A DNA stretch of 64,000 nucleotides from Kutzneria buriramensis (GTDB taxonomy: Bacteria; Actinomycetota; Actinomycetes; Mycobacteriales; Pseudonocardiaceae), in the NCBI RefSeq assembly GCF_003387475.1, contig NZ_QUNO01000005.1, positions 248,001 through 312,000 of the forward strand. The letters are read 5' to 3'. Shown piece after piece: positions 27,637 to 36,739 of the stretch (position 1 is the stretch's first letter; every line of letters starts with the position of its first letter). Below the pieces are notes generated by a model. That model worked only from the letters and a program-made list of their open reading frames with translations. It had not been told where the DNA came from and made no database searches. The translations under genes and the position numbers were made by a program.

Positions 27637-29421
27637 ATGGTCCCGACGAAACGCTGGCTGGTACCGCTGGGAGCCATCCTTCTGCTGGTCAGCGCGGGTG
27701 TGGCGCTACGCGCCGCTCAACCCGACCAAAAGACACCACCCGCCCCGAATTCGACGATCAGGCGGGTGGACCGATTCACCAACCGTAACGTTGACGTACC
27801 GCAACCAAACGGCCGACCAGCCATGCCGTCCGACCTGCGGTTGACTTCCGAAGTCGGCGCGTTGCGCGCCGACTGGACCGATGCCGGCGCATCGGGGTAC
27901 GAGGTGACCTGGCGCCACGCGGGCGAACTGGACCACACAATGCTGACCATACAGCCCGAAGTGCGACTCGGCGGACTTCGGGCTGGCGTGTCCTACTCGA
28001 TCGAAGTGCGCGCCGTTGATGCTTACGGCCAACGGTCCAACCCGGCCGACGCCAGCGGGACCCCCGCGGCTACTACCGACACGTCGTGGACAAAGCCGCT
28101 GACCGGGTTGCACGACGACTTCTCGCAGGTGGGCACCCTGACCCGGCGATGGCACCTGTCCGGCTATCAGGGCTGCGTGGACGCGGGCGGCGGTGGAGGA
28201 GGCCTCACGATCGGGTTGGAATGCGGATCCGATCAGGCCGTGCTGCGTGCCCGATCGCGCATCGAACTCGCGTCGAAAGGGGAAATGGGCCGGATCGCGG
28301 TCGTCACCGACGCCGCCGGGCCCGGCGGCCAGTTGACTGTGGATCTTTGTCCCGGTCCCGTCGACCGGGTCGGGTCCGCGCTGCCGGCGGGCACCGTCCA
28401 GGTCGTCGTCGACGACAAGGGCGCCCGGGTGCTCGCCGCCGACGACGTGCCGCGCGTACCCGTGACCGGCTCACATTCCTCGGCCGCGCCAGCCCGCGGC
28501 GTCGGTGTGCCGCACCGGTTCGAGGTCGTGCTCACCTCTTCGGGTGTTTCCGTGCTCCAGGACGGTCAGGAGATCGGCTTCGGCGGCATCGTGCCGTCGT
28601 GGACGTCCGCGTACGTGCTGTACGGCTTCCAGGGGCCGGCCGGGCTCAAGTCGCGGGTGTTCGTCGGCGGGGCCGGGTTCTCCGGGGCGGCCGAGCCCGT
28701 GCCGCCGATCAGCGAGGCGTCGCTGGTGCCCGCCACACTCCGGGCGTTGGCGCCCGGCGAGGACGCCCCCGGCATCGGCATCTCCCGCGGGTCCATGGTC
28801 GGCGCCGCGTCCGTCCGCTACGTCGCCACCGTGCAGGCCGGGGCCGGGCTCGACCCGTCCGGGCTGGCCGTGGAGCTGGGATCCGGGACGTATCCCCTGG
28901 TGCAGGCCGTGCCCGGGCCAGTGCCCGAGGGGTCCGTCACCACCGTGTCCGCCGACCTACCCGCGGCCCTGTTCGTCGCCGGCGACCCGTTGAGCCCGTA
29001 CGTCGTGCGGTCCGCGCGGGGGGCCGCCACCATCGTCGAGAGCTACCTGGAGATCCACCACACCAGTCCCCCGCCGCCGGTCGCCTACGGCCCGCTGCCC
29101 GCCGCGCCGCCCGTAGAGCAGTTCCCCCTCGTCAAGGTCGACTCGCTCGTGGACACCGGCCGCACCGTGCTCCAGGTGCTGCTGGACGGCCGCTACTCGT
29201 CGGAGGTCTCCGGCGTCGCCGGATTCGAGGTGTGGCTCGACGGGTCCCGCGTCGCCGCGCAACCCACCGCCATGGACGGCCCCGGCCTCGGCGGCCGCTA
29301 CACCGTGACGTTCAGCGCCGGTTCCCTCAGCCCCGGGCACCACACGTTCGACGTGCGGGCGTATTCCGTCGACGGGTCGAAGCCTCCGGTGTCGGCGCTG
29401 AAGGACGTCACCGTCACTTGA
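27637..29421 (+). CDS. Secreted fibronectin type III domain protein
   Basis: A 594-residue exported or membrane-anchored protein of unknown role. The N-terminus RWLVPLGAILLLVSAGVALRA is a signal or anchor. A fibronectin type III domain follows at about residues 65-150 (GALRADWTDAGASGYEVTWRH, YSIEVRAVDAYGQRSNPADAS). Residues about 165-350 resemble a concanavalin-like beta-sandwich (DDFSQVGTLTRRWHLSGYQG, RFEVVLTSSGVSVLQDGQEI). The rest is beta-rich, ending HHTFDVRAYSVDGSKPPVS, perhaps another Ig-like domain. No catalytic motif was found. Convergent with pdtaR, overlapping it by 8 bases. Confidence 0.75.
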   Translation: MVPTKRWLVPLGAILLLVSAGVALRAAQPDQKTPPAPNSTIRRVDRFTNRNVDVPQPNGRPAMPSDLRLTSEVGALRADWTDAGASGYEVTWRHAGELDHTMLTIQPEVRLGGLRAGVSYSIEVRAVDAYGQRSNPADASGTPAATTDTSWTKPLTGLHDDFSQVGTLTRRWHLSGYQGCVDAGGGGGGLTIGLECGSDQAVLRARSRIELASKGEMGRIAVVTDAAGPGGQLTVDLCPGPVDRVGSALPAGTVQVVVDDKGARVLAADDVPRVPVTGSHSSAAPARGVGVPHRFEVVLTSSGVSVLQDGQEIGFGGIVPSWTSAYVLYGFQGPAGLKSRVFVGGAGFSGAAEPVPPISEASLVPATLRALAPGEDAPGIGISRGSMVGAASVRYVATVQAGAGLDPSGLAVELGSGTYPLVQAVPGPVPEGSVTTVSADLPAALFVAGDPLSPYVVRSARGAATIVESYLEIHHTSPPPPVAYGPLPAAPPVEQFPLVKVDSLVDTGRTVLQVLLDGRYSSEVSGVAGFEVWLDGSRVAAQPTAMDGPGLGGRYTVTFSAGSLSPGHHTFDVRAYSVDGSKPPVSALKDVTVT

Positions 29422-30025
29422 TGCTGTCGACGACCGCCTCCGCGACCGCCTTCATCGTGGTGCGGCGGTCCATCGCCGTGCGCTGGATCCAGCGGAACGC
29501 CTCCGGCTCCGTCAGGCCCTGGCTGCTCATCAGCAGGCCCTTCGCGCGCTCGATGACCTTGCGCGTCTCCAGGCGGTCCGTGAGGCTCGCGACCTCGTGC
29601 TCCAGCGCCTGGAGCTCCGAGAAGCGGCTCATCGCCAGCTCCACCGCCGGCACCAGGTCCCGCTTCGCGAACGGCTTCACCAGGTAGGCCATGGCGCCCG
29701 CGTCCCTCGCCCGCTCGACCAGGTCGCGCTGGCTGAAGGCCGTCAGGATCACCACTGGGGCGATGCGCTCCTTGGCGATCACCGACGCCGCCTCGATGCC
29801 GTCCATCTTCGGCATCTTCACGTCAAGGATCACCAGGTCAGGCCGCAGTTCACCGGCCAGCTTGACGGCCTCCTCGCCGTCCCCCGCCTCCCCGACCACC
29901 TGGTAGCCCTCCTCGCGGAGCATTTCCACCAGATCGAGCCGGATCAGCGCCTCGTCCTCCGCCACGAGCACCCGACGCTGCGGGGCAGCAGCCTGCGTCT
30001 GGGCCTCGGCAGCCGGCTGGGTCAC
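29414..30025 (-). CDS. pdtaR: ANTAR-domain response regulator PdtaR
   Basis: A 203-residue two-component regulator acting by transcription antitermination. The receiver domain shows VLVAEDEALIRLDLVEML (acid pocket), LVILDVKMPKMDG with the phosphorylated Asp, and YLVKPFAKRDL. The ANTAR RNA-binding domain follows at about 140-200 (VIERAKGLLMSSQGLTEPEAFRWIQRTAMD). The mycobacterial orthologue Rv1626 pairs with the histidine kinase PdtaS. The kinase is not next to it here. Confidence 0.93.
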   Translation of the reverse strand: MTQPAAEAQTQAAAPQRRVLVAEDEALIRLDLVEMLREEGYQVVGEAGDGEEAVKLAGELRPDLVILDVKMPKMDGIEAASVIAKERIAPVVILTAFSQRDLVERARDAGAMAYLVKPFAKRDLVPAVELAMSRFSELQALEHEVASLTDRLETRKVIERAKGLLMSSQGLTEPEAFRWIQRTAMDRRTTMKAVAEAVVDSIK

Positions 30026-30082
30026 CGCGGTCCTCCTGTGCGATCGAGGAATCCACCCTGACGAGTGGACCGAACCCGCAGT

Positions 30083-32191
30083 TTACTCAGTGTGCCCGCA
30101 CCCCACCCGCAGCCACGGCGTGATCAGCCCTACACCCCGGGGGTGCCCGCAACCCCATCGCCCCGATCGCGTAGAGTCAACACCCTGCACCAGGCCCCCG
30201 TAGCCCAACGGCAGAGGCAACGGATTCAAAACCCGTCCAGTGTGCGTTCGAATCGCACCGGGGGCACAAACAGCATCCACACAAGCCGCGCCTGCCCTCT
30301 GAGCAGGCGTTTCTTGTGTTTCGGGCATGATGTTGGTGATCCTTTCTGCCACGCGGGCGATGTCGGGTAGTTGGTCGGTGGGCAGCTTGATGGTGATGGT
30401 CACGTGGTCGCTGTCGTCGTGCAACCGGACGGCGAGCTGGGTGATCTCGAACAGCTGGCGCAACGGCTGCTCAGGCACTCCGGCCAGGTTGAGCGCCAGG
30501 TAGGGCAGCGAGTCCAACAAGGCGATGTCCGCTGTGCTGGGGCGGAGGCCGGGTTCTGTCTGGTCGGCGGCGTCGAGTTGGGCGATGGCGGCCAGCGTGG
30601 CGGTCTTCTCGGCGTCCAGGTCGTTGAAGGTGCCACGAGGGGCCTTGGTGAACGGGTCGTCAGGGTCGCTGTCTTGGGCTTGCCGCAGGATCGAGTTCTG
30701 CCGCCGCGCCATGTCGGCGACGGCCCGTTGTAGGCGTTCCCGCTCAGTCTGTCGCTCGCGGGTGGCCCGATCGTCAATGCCGGCGAGATCGGCCGCGAGG
30801 ATCTCCCTGCGGTGCGGGCCGAACACCCGGTCGGCGAAGAACCGGGACACCGCGTCCAGGATGGTGTCCTCCCGGATGTAGACGGCCTTGGGATGGCCCT
30901 CGTACTTGTCGGCCCTGCCACGGTTGTTGTTGCGCGGCCAGCACATGTAGTACGCCCTGTCGTGCCGGTGGTTGCCGAACATTCGCCGTCCGCACCCGCA
31001 GAACACCATCCCCCGCAGCACGTAGGTCCGCCGAGTCTCTGGGTGGACGTTCTTGTCGTTCTCTTGCCGCGACCCGCGCCGGGCTCCGCTTCGGGCACGG
31101 AGCTCGTCGTACATCCACTTCGGGATCAACGGCTCGTGCGCCGGCTCCGTCGACCAGACCCACTTCACAGGATCGTTGACCTTGCCGCGCCGGGAGCGCG
31201 AGGCGCGTCGGTTGAACACCTGGTACCCGGTGTACTTGGGATTCTTGAGCAGTTCGAAGACGCTGGACTTGCCCCAGGCCCCACGCGCTCGTTCCTTGCC
31301 GGGCGGCTCCGGAGGCGGATACTTGGTCGGGTCGGCGTTGAGCCGCTCGGCGATCGTGTCGTACCCAAGCCCTTCGTGGTAGCGCCACAACGCGACCTGC
31401 GTGACCGTCTCACCACGAACACCATCAGGTTCCAGCCGCGTCTTGGTCTGCCCTTTCGCCGCCTTGACGGGGTTGGGATGACGGTATGTCTTCGCCTTGT
31501 AGCCGTACGGGGGTTTGCCGATGTTCCAACCTTCCCGTACGTGGGTGCACAGCCCGCCCCAGGACTGTTCGAGAGTGTTGAGGACTTCGTACTCGGCCAC
31601 GGATTGGTTGATGCGCCGTTGCAGGATCCGCTGTGCCCGGCTACCAGTCAGGGTGATCGGCTCGTTGGCCGCGAACAGCGGCACCTCGGCACGTTCCAAC
31701 TCCCGCTCGATCGACAGGCCCTCGTAGGCACGGCGGGCAACGCGCGAGATGGACTCGCAGATCACCACGTCGAACCGCCGACCTGGATGTGCAGCCTCGT
31801 CCAGCAGATCAGCGATCCCGCCGTCGCGGGCGATGGGGATGTCGAATCGCCCGTAGTTCTCACCGTGGCCACGCTGGTCGAGTTCCATGCGGCCGGACTC
31901 GACGTCGTAGAAGTGCGCCACGACCACCCACGACTCCGGGATGGCAGTCTTGGCGTTGCCGAGTTGCCGCATCAAAGATTGACGTGGGTCCTGCTGGTCC
32001 TCTGTGGAGGTTCGCCCGAGGAACGCCACCCGCACCTCGTCCCGCAGCAAGGCCACCGGCACGCCCAACGGCGAAACGGCATAGTCGGACAACCCCGACG
32101 GCCCGGAGACCGGCACGGTCGCCGACAGCGATGCTGCCCGTCGTGTCAACGCTGGCGCCGGCGGGTTGACCGGCAGGTCGTCGGGCGTCAT
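30083..32191 (-). CDS. Large serine recombinase (integrase) of an integrated element
   Basis: A 702-residue site-specific recombinase. The catalytic serine is Ser62 in FLGRTSTEDQQDP; the resolvase core continues to about residue 210, the Recombinase domain has GKPPYGYKAKTY and SSVFELLKNPKYTGYQVF, and a zinc ribbon has VFCGCGRRMFG and YYMCW. The C-terminal coiled-coil part is at about 480-550. The frame runs through the tRNA gene on the other strand (residues about 642-666), so the last 60 or so residues come from host DNA after integration. The native C-terminus in the circular element is therefore likely different. Overlaps the small upstream ORF by 4 bases. Confidence 0.93.
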   Translation of the reverse strand: MTPDDLPVNPPAPALTRRAASLSATVPVSGPSGLSDYAVSPLGVPVALLRDEVRVAFLGRTSTEDQQDPRQSLMRQLGNAKTAIPESWVVVAHFYDVESGRMELDQRGHGENYGRFDIPIARDGGIADLLDEAAHPGRRFDVVICESISRVARRAYEGLSIERELERAEVPLFAANEPITLTGSRAQRILQRRINQSVAEYEVLNTLEQSWGGLCTHVREGWNIGKPPYGYKAKTYRHPNPVKAAKGQTKTRLEPDGVRGETVTQVALWRYHEGLGYDTIAERLNADPTKYPPPEPPGKERARGAWGKSSVFELLKNPKYTGYQVFNRRASRSRRGKVNDPVKWVWSTEPAHEPLIPKWMYDELRARSGARRGSRQENDKNVHPETRRTYVLRGMVFCGCGRRMFGNHRHDRAYYMCWPRNNNRGRADKYEGHPKAVYIREDTILDAVSRFFADRVFGPHRREILAADLAGIDDRATRERQTERERLQRAVADMARRQNSILRQAQDSDPDDPFTKAPRGTFNDLDAEKTATLAAIAQLDAADQTEPGLRPSTADIALLDSLPYLALNLAGVPEQPLRQLFEITQLAVRLHDDSDHVTITIKLPTDQLPDIARVAERITNIMPETQETPAQRAGAACVDAVCAPGAIRTHTGRVLNPLPLPLGYGGLVQGVDSTRSGRWGCGHPRGVGLITPWLRVGCGHTE
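30190..30310. other. Left attachment site (attL) region of the integrated element
   Basis: Host-type DNA (pdtaR side) passes into element DNA within or just after the tRNA, and the integrase frame crosses it. The crossover core of serine integrases is only a few bases and cannot be placed by eye, and no second tRNA fragment was recognised in the window. Confidence 0.55.
30194..30266 (+). tRNA. tRNA with CAA anticodon (Leu by code), short variable loop
   Basis: A 73-base cloverleaf: acceptor GCCCCCG/CGGGGGC with discriminator A, T arm GTGCG-TTCGAAT-CGCAC, anticodon loop TTCAAAA with CAA at 30227-30229, closed by ACGGA/CCCGT with one A-C mismatch. The variable loop is only 5 bases, unlike ordinary leucine tRNAs. 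CCA is not encoded. The serine integrase is inserted next to and across this gene, which is left whole. Confidence 0.85.
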
Positions 32192-32502
32192 GCGGCTTCA
32201 CCATCCTCAGTGGATTGATCACCGGATTGTTGCTGCGCGGCCCAGTCCAGAAGCTCCTGGATCACCTTGGCCAGTTCGCCGCGCACCCGTTCGGCTTCCG
32301 CGCCATGAACGTGGTTGACGTGACCAGAATACGTGCGGTCACCGCCGCGTTTCTGCTTCTGATCATACCACCAAACCGGCTGGTCAGAGCCAGTTTCGGG
32401 CAGGCTCTCGATGTAATCGTCGAGTGCTTTCCGCGGTAGTGGAACGACCACGGCGTCCTGGTCATCGCCGGGGGTGTCTGGGGTGTTGTCGTGGGTGTGC
32501 AT
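32188..32502 (-). CDS. Small hypothetical protein overlapping the integrase
   Basis: A 104-residue acidic protein; its C-terminal half AERVRGELAKVIQELLDWAAQQQ is helical, and WWYDQKQKRGGDRTYSGHVNHVHG is a polar middle. No family recognised. The 4-base overlap (start of int at 32191) implies coupled translation, so it may serve integration or excision, for instance as a directionality factor. That is inference from position only. Confidence 0.55.
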   Translation of the reverse strand: MHTHDNTPDTPGDDQDAVVVPLPRKALDDYIESLPETGSDQPVWWYDQKQKRGGDRTYSGHVNHVHGAEAERVRGELAKVIQELLDWAAQQQSGDQSTEDGEAA

Positions 32503-33073
32503 GGGGCACCTCCAGCCCGCGAGCCGCTCATGGCGGGAAGTCGCGGGCGCTGGTCAGCGGTCAGAGACAACCGTCGACGCAGCTGGCCCAGCCAGCCCTC
32601 GCTCACCGACACCCCGTAATCATCCACAGTGGATGGTTCGTGATAGAGGCGTTGGCCGCGCCATGACGCGCGATTCACGAGCTGGCGGGCGTCCTCGCTG
32701 CAGCAACCACGTGGCGCTTCGACTCCCCGACTGCCGTAGCACCCATCGGGGCCAGCGATCACCGGTTGACTGAACCCTCTCTACTGTCCACCCGAGACTT
32801 CCTCCGAGACCGGCGAGACGGATGGCGAGACGTCGGGTCTCGCTGGTCTCGTCGTGGTCTCGGTTTCTCGTCTGGTCGTCTCGGTGTGGTCTCGCCGGAG
32901 CGAGACCACCATGGACAGCTCGACGCATGGTGGGTCCAGATTTCCTGTGCCGCGCAAGGCGGCAGGCCCAGGCCAACAGCCTGGTGACCATCGTCGGTGT
33001 GATTGTCGTCGTTCACCTCATCGCCGTTCACCTCCCGCCACACGACGCAGAAGCCCTTGCCGAGACGGGGACG
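32503..33073. other. Non-coding region with hexamer array
   Basis: About 570 bases between the small ORF and the replication-relaxation gene. No convincing gene on either strand. It contains the CGAGAC/GTCTCG array and is a candidate origin, transfer site or operator region of the element. Confidence 0.5.
32793..32906. repeat. Array of CGAGAC / GTCTCG hexamers
   Basis: Ten exact hexamers in 114 bases: CGAGAC at 32793, 32805, 32814, 32826 and 32901, and its complement GTCTCG at 32837, 32846, 32857, 32878 and 32889, spaced mostly 9-12 bases. The first four point one way, the next five the other, then one back. Such grouping suggests multiple binding sites for one protein (iterons, transfer origin or regulator). 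Confidence 0.75.
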
Positions 33074-34435
33074 TCAGGCCGCCCAGCGCCGTGGCCGCTG
33101 AGCGGCTGGCCGAGCCGTGTCTGCCGGCACGCGATACACATCGTCGTCGCTGTCGTCGTAGAGCATCACGTCGCCGTCCAGGTCCTCATCGTCGTCTGGA
33201 TAGCTTGTCGCGTCCGCCGGCTCGGGTTGCCAGGCGCTGATTCGGCCCAGGATCTCCCGGTCATTCGGGTCGAACGCCGCCTCATTCAACGGCTGGTCGG
33301 TGCTGGGCGCGCTGTGTTCGACATGGGGGCCGCGAGCGGGCAGCTCGGCCAATCGGTACCGGCGGGCCACGGTGTCGCCGCTACGCGGTGTCCACAGGCC
33401 CCAGATCGGCCCTGCTGGGCCATCAGGGTGGTTGTGGTCGCGTGCCGCTGTGGCGATCACAAAGCTGGGCGGCGAGCCAGCGAGGTCGCGGTGCAGCGCC
33501 GCTCGCAGGGCGATCTCCCGTCGGGCGGAGTGCACCGAGAACAGCAGGACGCCGAAAGCGTTGGTGGGGAAATCGCCGTAGTCGACGATCTTGCCCGTGA
33601 CCCTGGCGAGGGGCTCAGTGCCGGTGTCGTGTTCGAGGAAGAACCGCACAACGCGGCCGTGCTCCTCCCAGCAACCGTATCCGTCCGGGCGTGGTCGAAC
33701 AGTGCGCGAGTCCACGTTTGTCCAGAAGAACTCCGTGCACTGCTTCTCCAACCACCACTGCGTCAACCTCGCCGCCGCGCCATCGCGTCGGCGGGCCGGG
33801 TTGCGATGTGCGGACAGGGAGCAGAAGAACTCGTTCACGCCGAGCTGGTGGTCCAGCTTCGGCCACATCCCGAGCCGTTCCAGGCTCTCGGCGTACGCCT
33901 TCTGCGCGGGCGGCTTCTGCGCGCGCTGCGCGGCGATCAATCGCGCGCCGAGGTAGCCCAGCGCGAACCGTGCCTGGCTGGTTCCGCCCATCGGGTAGGT
34001 CTCGCGGAACGTGAACACCACGCCCAGCTCGCGTAGTCGCCGCAGCCGGTCCTGCGCGCGGCGTAGGGACGCGAACTCGATCGCAGCGATCTGGTTGGTG
34101 GTCAGGACCTTGTGCTCGGCCAGTAGCGCCAGCAGTCGCCGGTCCCGGTCGACCAGGCGGAACCACAACGCCGCGTCCGGTTCCCCCGCCCGGCGGCCGG
34201 CAGTCCCGCCGCGCGGGTGACGATGTGTGGATTGGTGAGGATTGCCCCTCAGTCGGCCTTCCGTCCGCTCCCGCCGATACCACCTCTGACCAGCGGTGTT
34301 AGCCGGAATCGCCTCGGCGTTTGGGGCAGCGGATTCAGAACGCCGAGGCTGCGCCGAGCCACACGCTGCGCCAGACGCCAGCCCATCCGCAGCTGCTACG
34401 CCACGGTCATCGGCACGGCTGTCGCGGTCCACCAT
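33074..34435 (-). CDS. Replication-relaxation family protein
   Basis: A 453-residue protein of the Replic_Relax family found on actinobacterial plasmids and integrative elements. The N-terminal winged-helix-like part DRRLLALLAEHKVLTTNQIAAIEF (near residue 95) and RAQDRLRRLRELGVVFTF are typical, followed by LDHQLGVNEFFCSL and FFLEHDTGTEPLARVTGKI, which recall the acid residues of nuclease-like folds. The family is thought to act in plasmid replication or DNA relaxation. The C-terminus is acidic (DDDEDLDGDVMLYDDSDDDV). The ATG at 34435 is the likely start. Confidence 0.75.
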   Translation of the reverse strand: MVDRDSRADDRGVAAADGLASGAACGSAQPRRSESAAPNAEAIPANTAGQRWYRRERTEGRLRGNPHQSTHRHPRGGTAGRRAGEPDAALWFRLVDRDRRLLALLAEHKVLTTNQIAAIEFASLRRAQDRLRRLRELGVVFTFRETYPMGGTSQARFALGYLGARLIAAQRAQKPPAQKAYAESLERLGMWPKLDHQLGVNEFFCSLSAHRNPARRRDGAAARLTQWWLEKQCTEFFWTNVDSRTVRPRPDGYGCWEEHGRVVRFFLEHDTGTEPLARVTGKIVDYGDFPTNAFGVLLFSVHSARREIALRAALHRDLAGSPPSFVIATAARDHNHPDGPAGPIWGLWTPRSGDTVARRYRLAELPARGPHVEHSAPSTDQPLNEAAFDPNDREILGRISAWQPEPADATSYPDDDEDLDGDVMLYDDSDDDVYRVPADTARPAAQRPRRWAA

Positions 34436-34795
34436 GGTCACCACCGCCTCCCATCCGGGGTAGCCGAGAGGTGCTCGGCATAGAAGAACTCCGAATTTCG
34501 GCCCCAAAATCGCCACGGGTAACCAAATCGTGACCGAATTCCCAGGTTGTCTGGGCTCGCGGACCCGCGTGCCTGCCGAACCCCTCGCCGACGAGCGAGA
34601 GCCATGAGCGGCGCCTCCATCCATCCTGCCGGAGATCCATGCACTCCTTAACTCCGGTTTTCGGGCCAATCGGGGACATCGACCCTGCCGGCCGTGACCA
34701 GGCTGTGACCTGGGGCGCGGTGGACATGATCAGCCACGGCTGCCGCGCTCTTCGACGATGGCAGGGGAACGGACGCACTTGCGTCGTCGGCGCTG
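34436..34795. other. Intergenic region between divergent element genes
   Basis: About 360 bases between the replication-relaxation gene and the HAD gene. I see no gene, tRNA or strong hairpin. It should contain the promoters of both. Confidence 0.4.
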
Positions 34796-35455
34796 ATGAC
34801 ATATGAGCAGAGGGTGATCCGCGCTGTGGTGTTCGACGTCGGCGAGACCCTGCTGGACGACACCCGAGAGTGGGGTGCCTGGGCCGACTGGATCGGCGTG
34901 CCTCGCAACACCTTCTCGGCAGTGATGGGCGCGGTCACCGCGGCCGGTCGGAACAACGCCGAGACCTTCCAGTACTTTCGCCCCGGCTTCGACCTTCACC
35001 GCGAACGGCAGCTGCGGGAGGAAGCCGGCAAAGGCGAACGTATCGAGGAGTCCGACCTCTACCCCGACGTCCGCCGCGCCCTGCAACGGCTGCGCGACCA
35101 GGGTCTGTGGCTCGGTGTCGCCGGGAACCAGACTGCTCGCGCCGCCGAGCTGCTGCGCGAGCTGCGGCTCCCCGTCGAGGCGATCGCCACGTCCGGAGAG
35201 TGGGGCGTCGCCAAGCCCGACACCGCATTCTTCGAGCGCGTCGCCCAGATGGCACCAGGCGAACCGGACCAGATCGTGTACGTGGGCGACCACCGGGACA
35301 ATGACATACTGCCAGCGAAGGCGGCCGGTCTGCGCACGGCGCTCGTCCGGCGCGGCCCATGGGGCTATTTGTGGGCAGATGACCCGCGGGTGGTAGGAGC
35401 AGCCGACTGGCGGGTAGATTCACTGGATGAGCTTCCGGAATTGCTGACCGCGTGA
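34796..35455 (+). CDS. HAD family hydrolase
   Basis: A 219-residue haloacid dehalogenase-fold phosphatase. Motif I is AVVFDVGETLLDD (first Asp nucleophile; the second position is Gly-Glu rather than Asp, which occurs in some HADs), motif III region KPDTAFFERVAQMA, motif IV YVGDHRDNDILPAKAAG. Small-molecule phosphatase of unknown substrate. It lies 16 bases before the XRE regulator gene and is probably co-transcribed with it. Confidence 0.85.
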   Translation: MTYEQRVIRAVVFDVGETLLDDTREWGAWADWIGVPRNTFSAVMGAVTAAGRNNAETFQYFRPGFDLHRERQLREEAGKGERIEESDLYPDVRRALQRLRDQGLWLGVAGNQTARAAELLRELRLPVEAIATSGEWGVAKPDTAFFERVAQMAPGEPDQIVYVGDHRDNDILPAKAAGLRTALVRRGPWGYLWADDPRVVGAADWRVDSLDELPELLTA

Positions 35456-35471
35456 TTTCTGGAGGGACGCG

Positions 35472-36644
35472 ATGACACCAAGCGGGCAGATTGACGCCGG
35501 CTGGCGAATCGCTGCTGCCCGTGGCCGCCAAGGTCTCACGCAACAGGACCTTGCGCAGTTGGCGGGCGTGTCCCTCAGTCTGCTGAAGAAGATCGAGCAG
35601 AACTCACGACCCGCAACGGCCGACGTCCGAAAGGCGATCGCTCGCAGCCTCGGCATGGACGAGGACGAGTTGTTCGCGGGCATCGCCGGAACACCAAGCA
35701 AAGTGCATACAGCAATTCCCGTCCTCCGGCGGATCATCGGCTCGCTCGACCACCCCGAGGACGGCCCCGTGCGGCCCCTGCCGCAGCTGGTCGGGGCGAC
35801 GGCGGCGCTTGTCGACTATCGGGTGGCGTCGCGGTACCGCCGACTCAGCGATGAGCTTCCCGACGTGCTCTCCGAGCTGGCACGAGCACACTCCCAAGCG
35901 GGCGCAGACAACGAGCGGGCCGCGGAACTGCTGGTCCAGGGCCTACGCGCCGCGGACGGCATCGCCTACAAATTCGGGTATCTCGACCTTTCTGCCTGGA
36001 TCATCGAACGGATGCGCCGCACATCCGAGCAGCTCCAGAACGAACTGGTCGGGGCGGCCACCGCGTACGTGCACACGGAGACCTTCTTCGCGACCGGCGA
36101 CCTCGCGGCCGCCGGATACGCGCTTGACCAGGCCGCGAGCCGCGTCTCGCCGACAAAGTCGATGGCGGCCGCCGCGACCTACGGCAGCCTGCATATGCGG
36201 GCCGCCGTCGTCGCAGCCCGAGCCCGCAAGGCATCCTCGGCCATCGAGCACCTGGCGGAGGCCCACCAGTCCGCCGCTCGTGTTCGCGAGGGTGTCTACT
36301 TCGGGACGGCGTTCGGTCCGTCCTCGGTCCGTGTGCACGAGGTCGCCGTTGCCGTGGAGCTGGGCGACGCTACGGGCGCATTGCGCGCGGCGAAGGACTG
36401 GGCACCACCGGCCGAACTCCCCGCCGAACGCCGATCTCATTTCTACATCGACCTCGCGAGTGCCCAGTTGTGGGCCGGTCGCCGAGATCGATCCCTGGCC
36501 TCTCTTCAGTCGGCACGCCAGATCGCACCCCAACACGTGCGGGAACACCCGCGAGTAAAGGAAACCACGCAGACCTTGTTGCGGCTGTCCCGGCGGCCGG
36601 ACGCGGCGCTCGTGGGATTTGCGAGCTGGTTGTCGTTGATCTAG
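35472..36644 (+). CDS. XRE-family regulator with helical repeat domain
   Basis: A 390-residue regulator. An XRE helix-turn-helix at residues 8-65 (RQGLTQQDLAQLAGVSLSLLKKIE) is followed by an all-helical region (about 90-380) resembling TPR-like sensor domains of actinobacterial regulators (FFATGDLAAAGYALDQAASR, IEHLAEAHQSAARVREGVY, SLASLQSARQIAPQHVREH). Such pairs are common in Streptomyces and relatives. Its target may be the HAD operon or the genes after it. Confidence 0.85.
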   Translation: MTPSGQIDAGWRIAAARGRQGLTQQDLAQLAGVSLSLLKKIEQNSRPATADVRKAIARSLGMDEDELFAGIAGTPSKVHTAIPVLRRIIGSLDHPEDGPVRPLPQLVGATAALVDYRVASRYRRLSDELPDVLSELARAHSQAGADNERAAELLVQGLRAADGIAYKFGYLDLSAWIIERMRRTSEQLQNELVGAATAYVHTETFFATGDLAAAGYALDQAASRVSPTKSMAAAATYGSLHMRAAVVAARARKASSAIEHLAEAHQSAARVREGVYFGTAFGPSSVRVHEVAVAVELGDATGALRAAKDWAPPAELPAERRSHFYIDLASAQLWAGRRDRSLASLQSARQIAPQHVREHPRVKETTQTLLRLSRRPDAALVGFASWLSLI

Positions 36645-36739
36645 TCAGGTGACGCGAGGGACACAATTTTGTGCCCCTCGTCGACCTGCGGTCTGGCCAC
36701 GATGGTTCCGCTGATGTAGACGGGACTTCGGAGAAGGCC

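Noticed and set aside
32620-32991. Possible 123-codon gene in the hexamer array
   Set aside because: Arg-rich shadow-like translation without ribosome site; the repeats explain its regularity.
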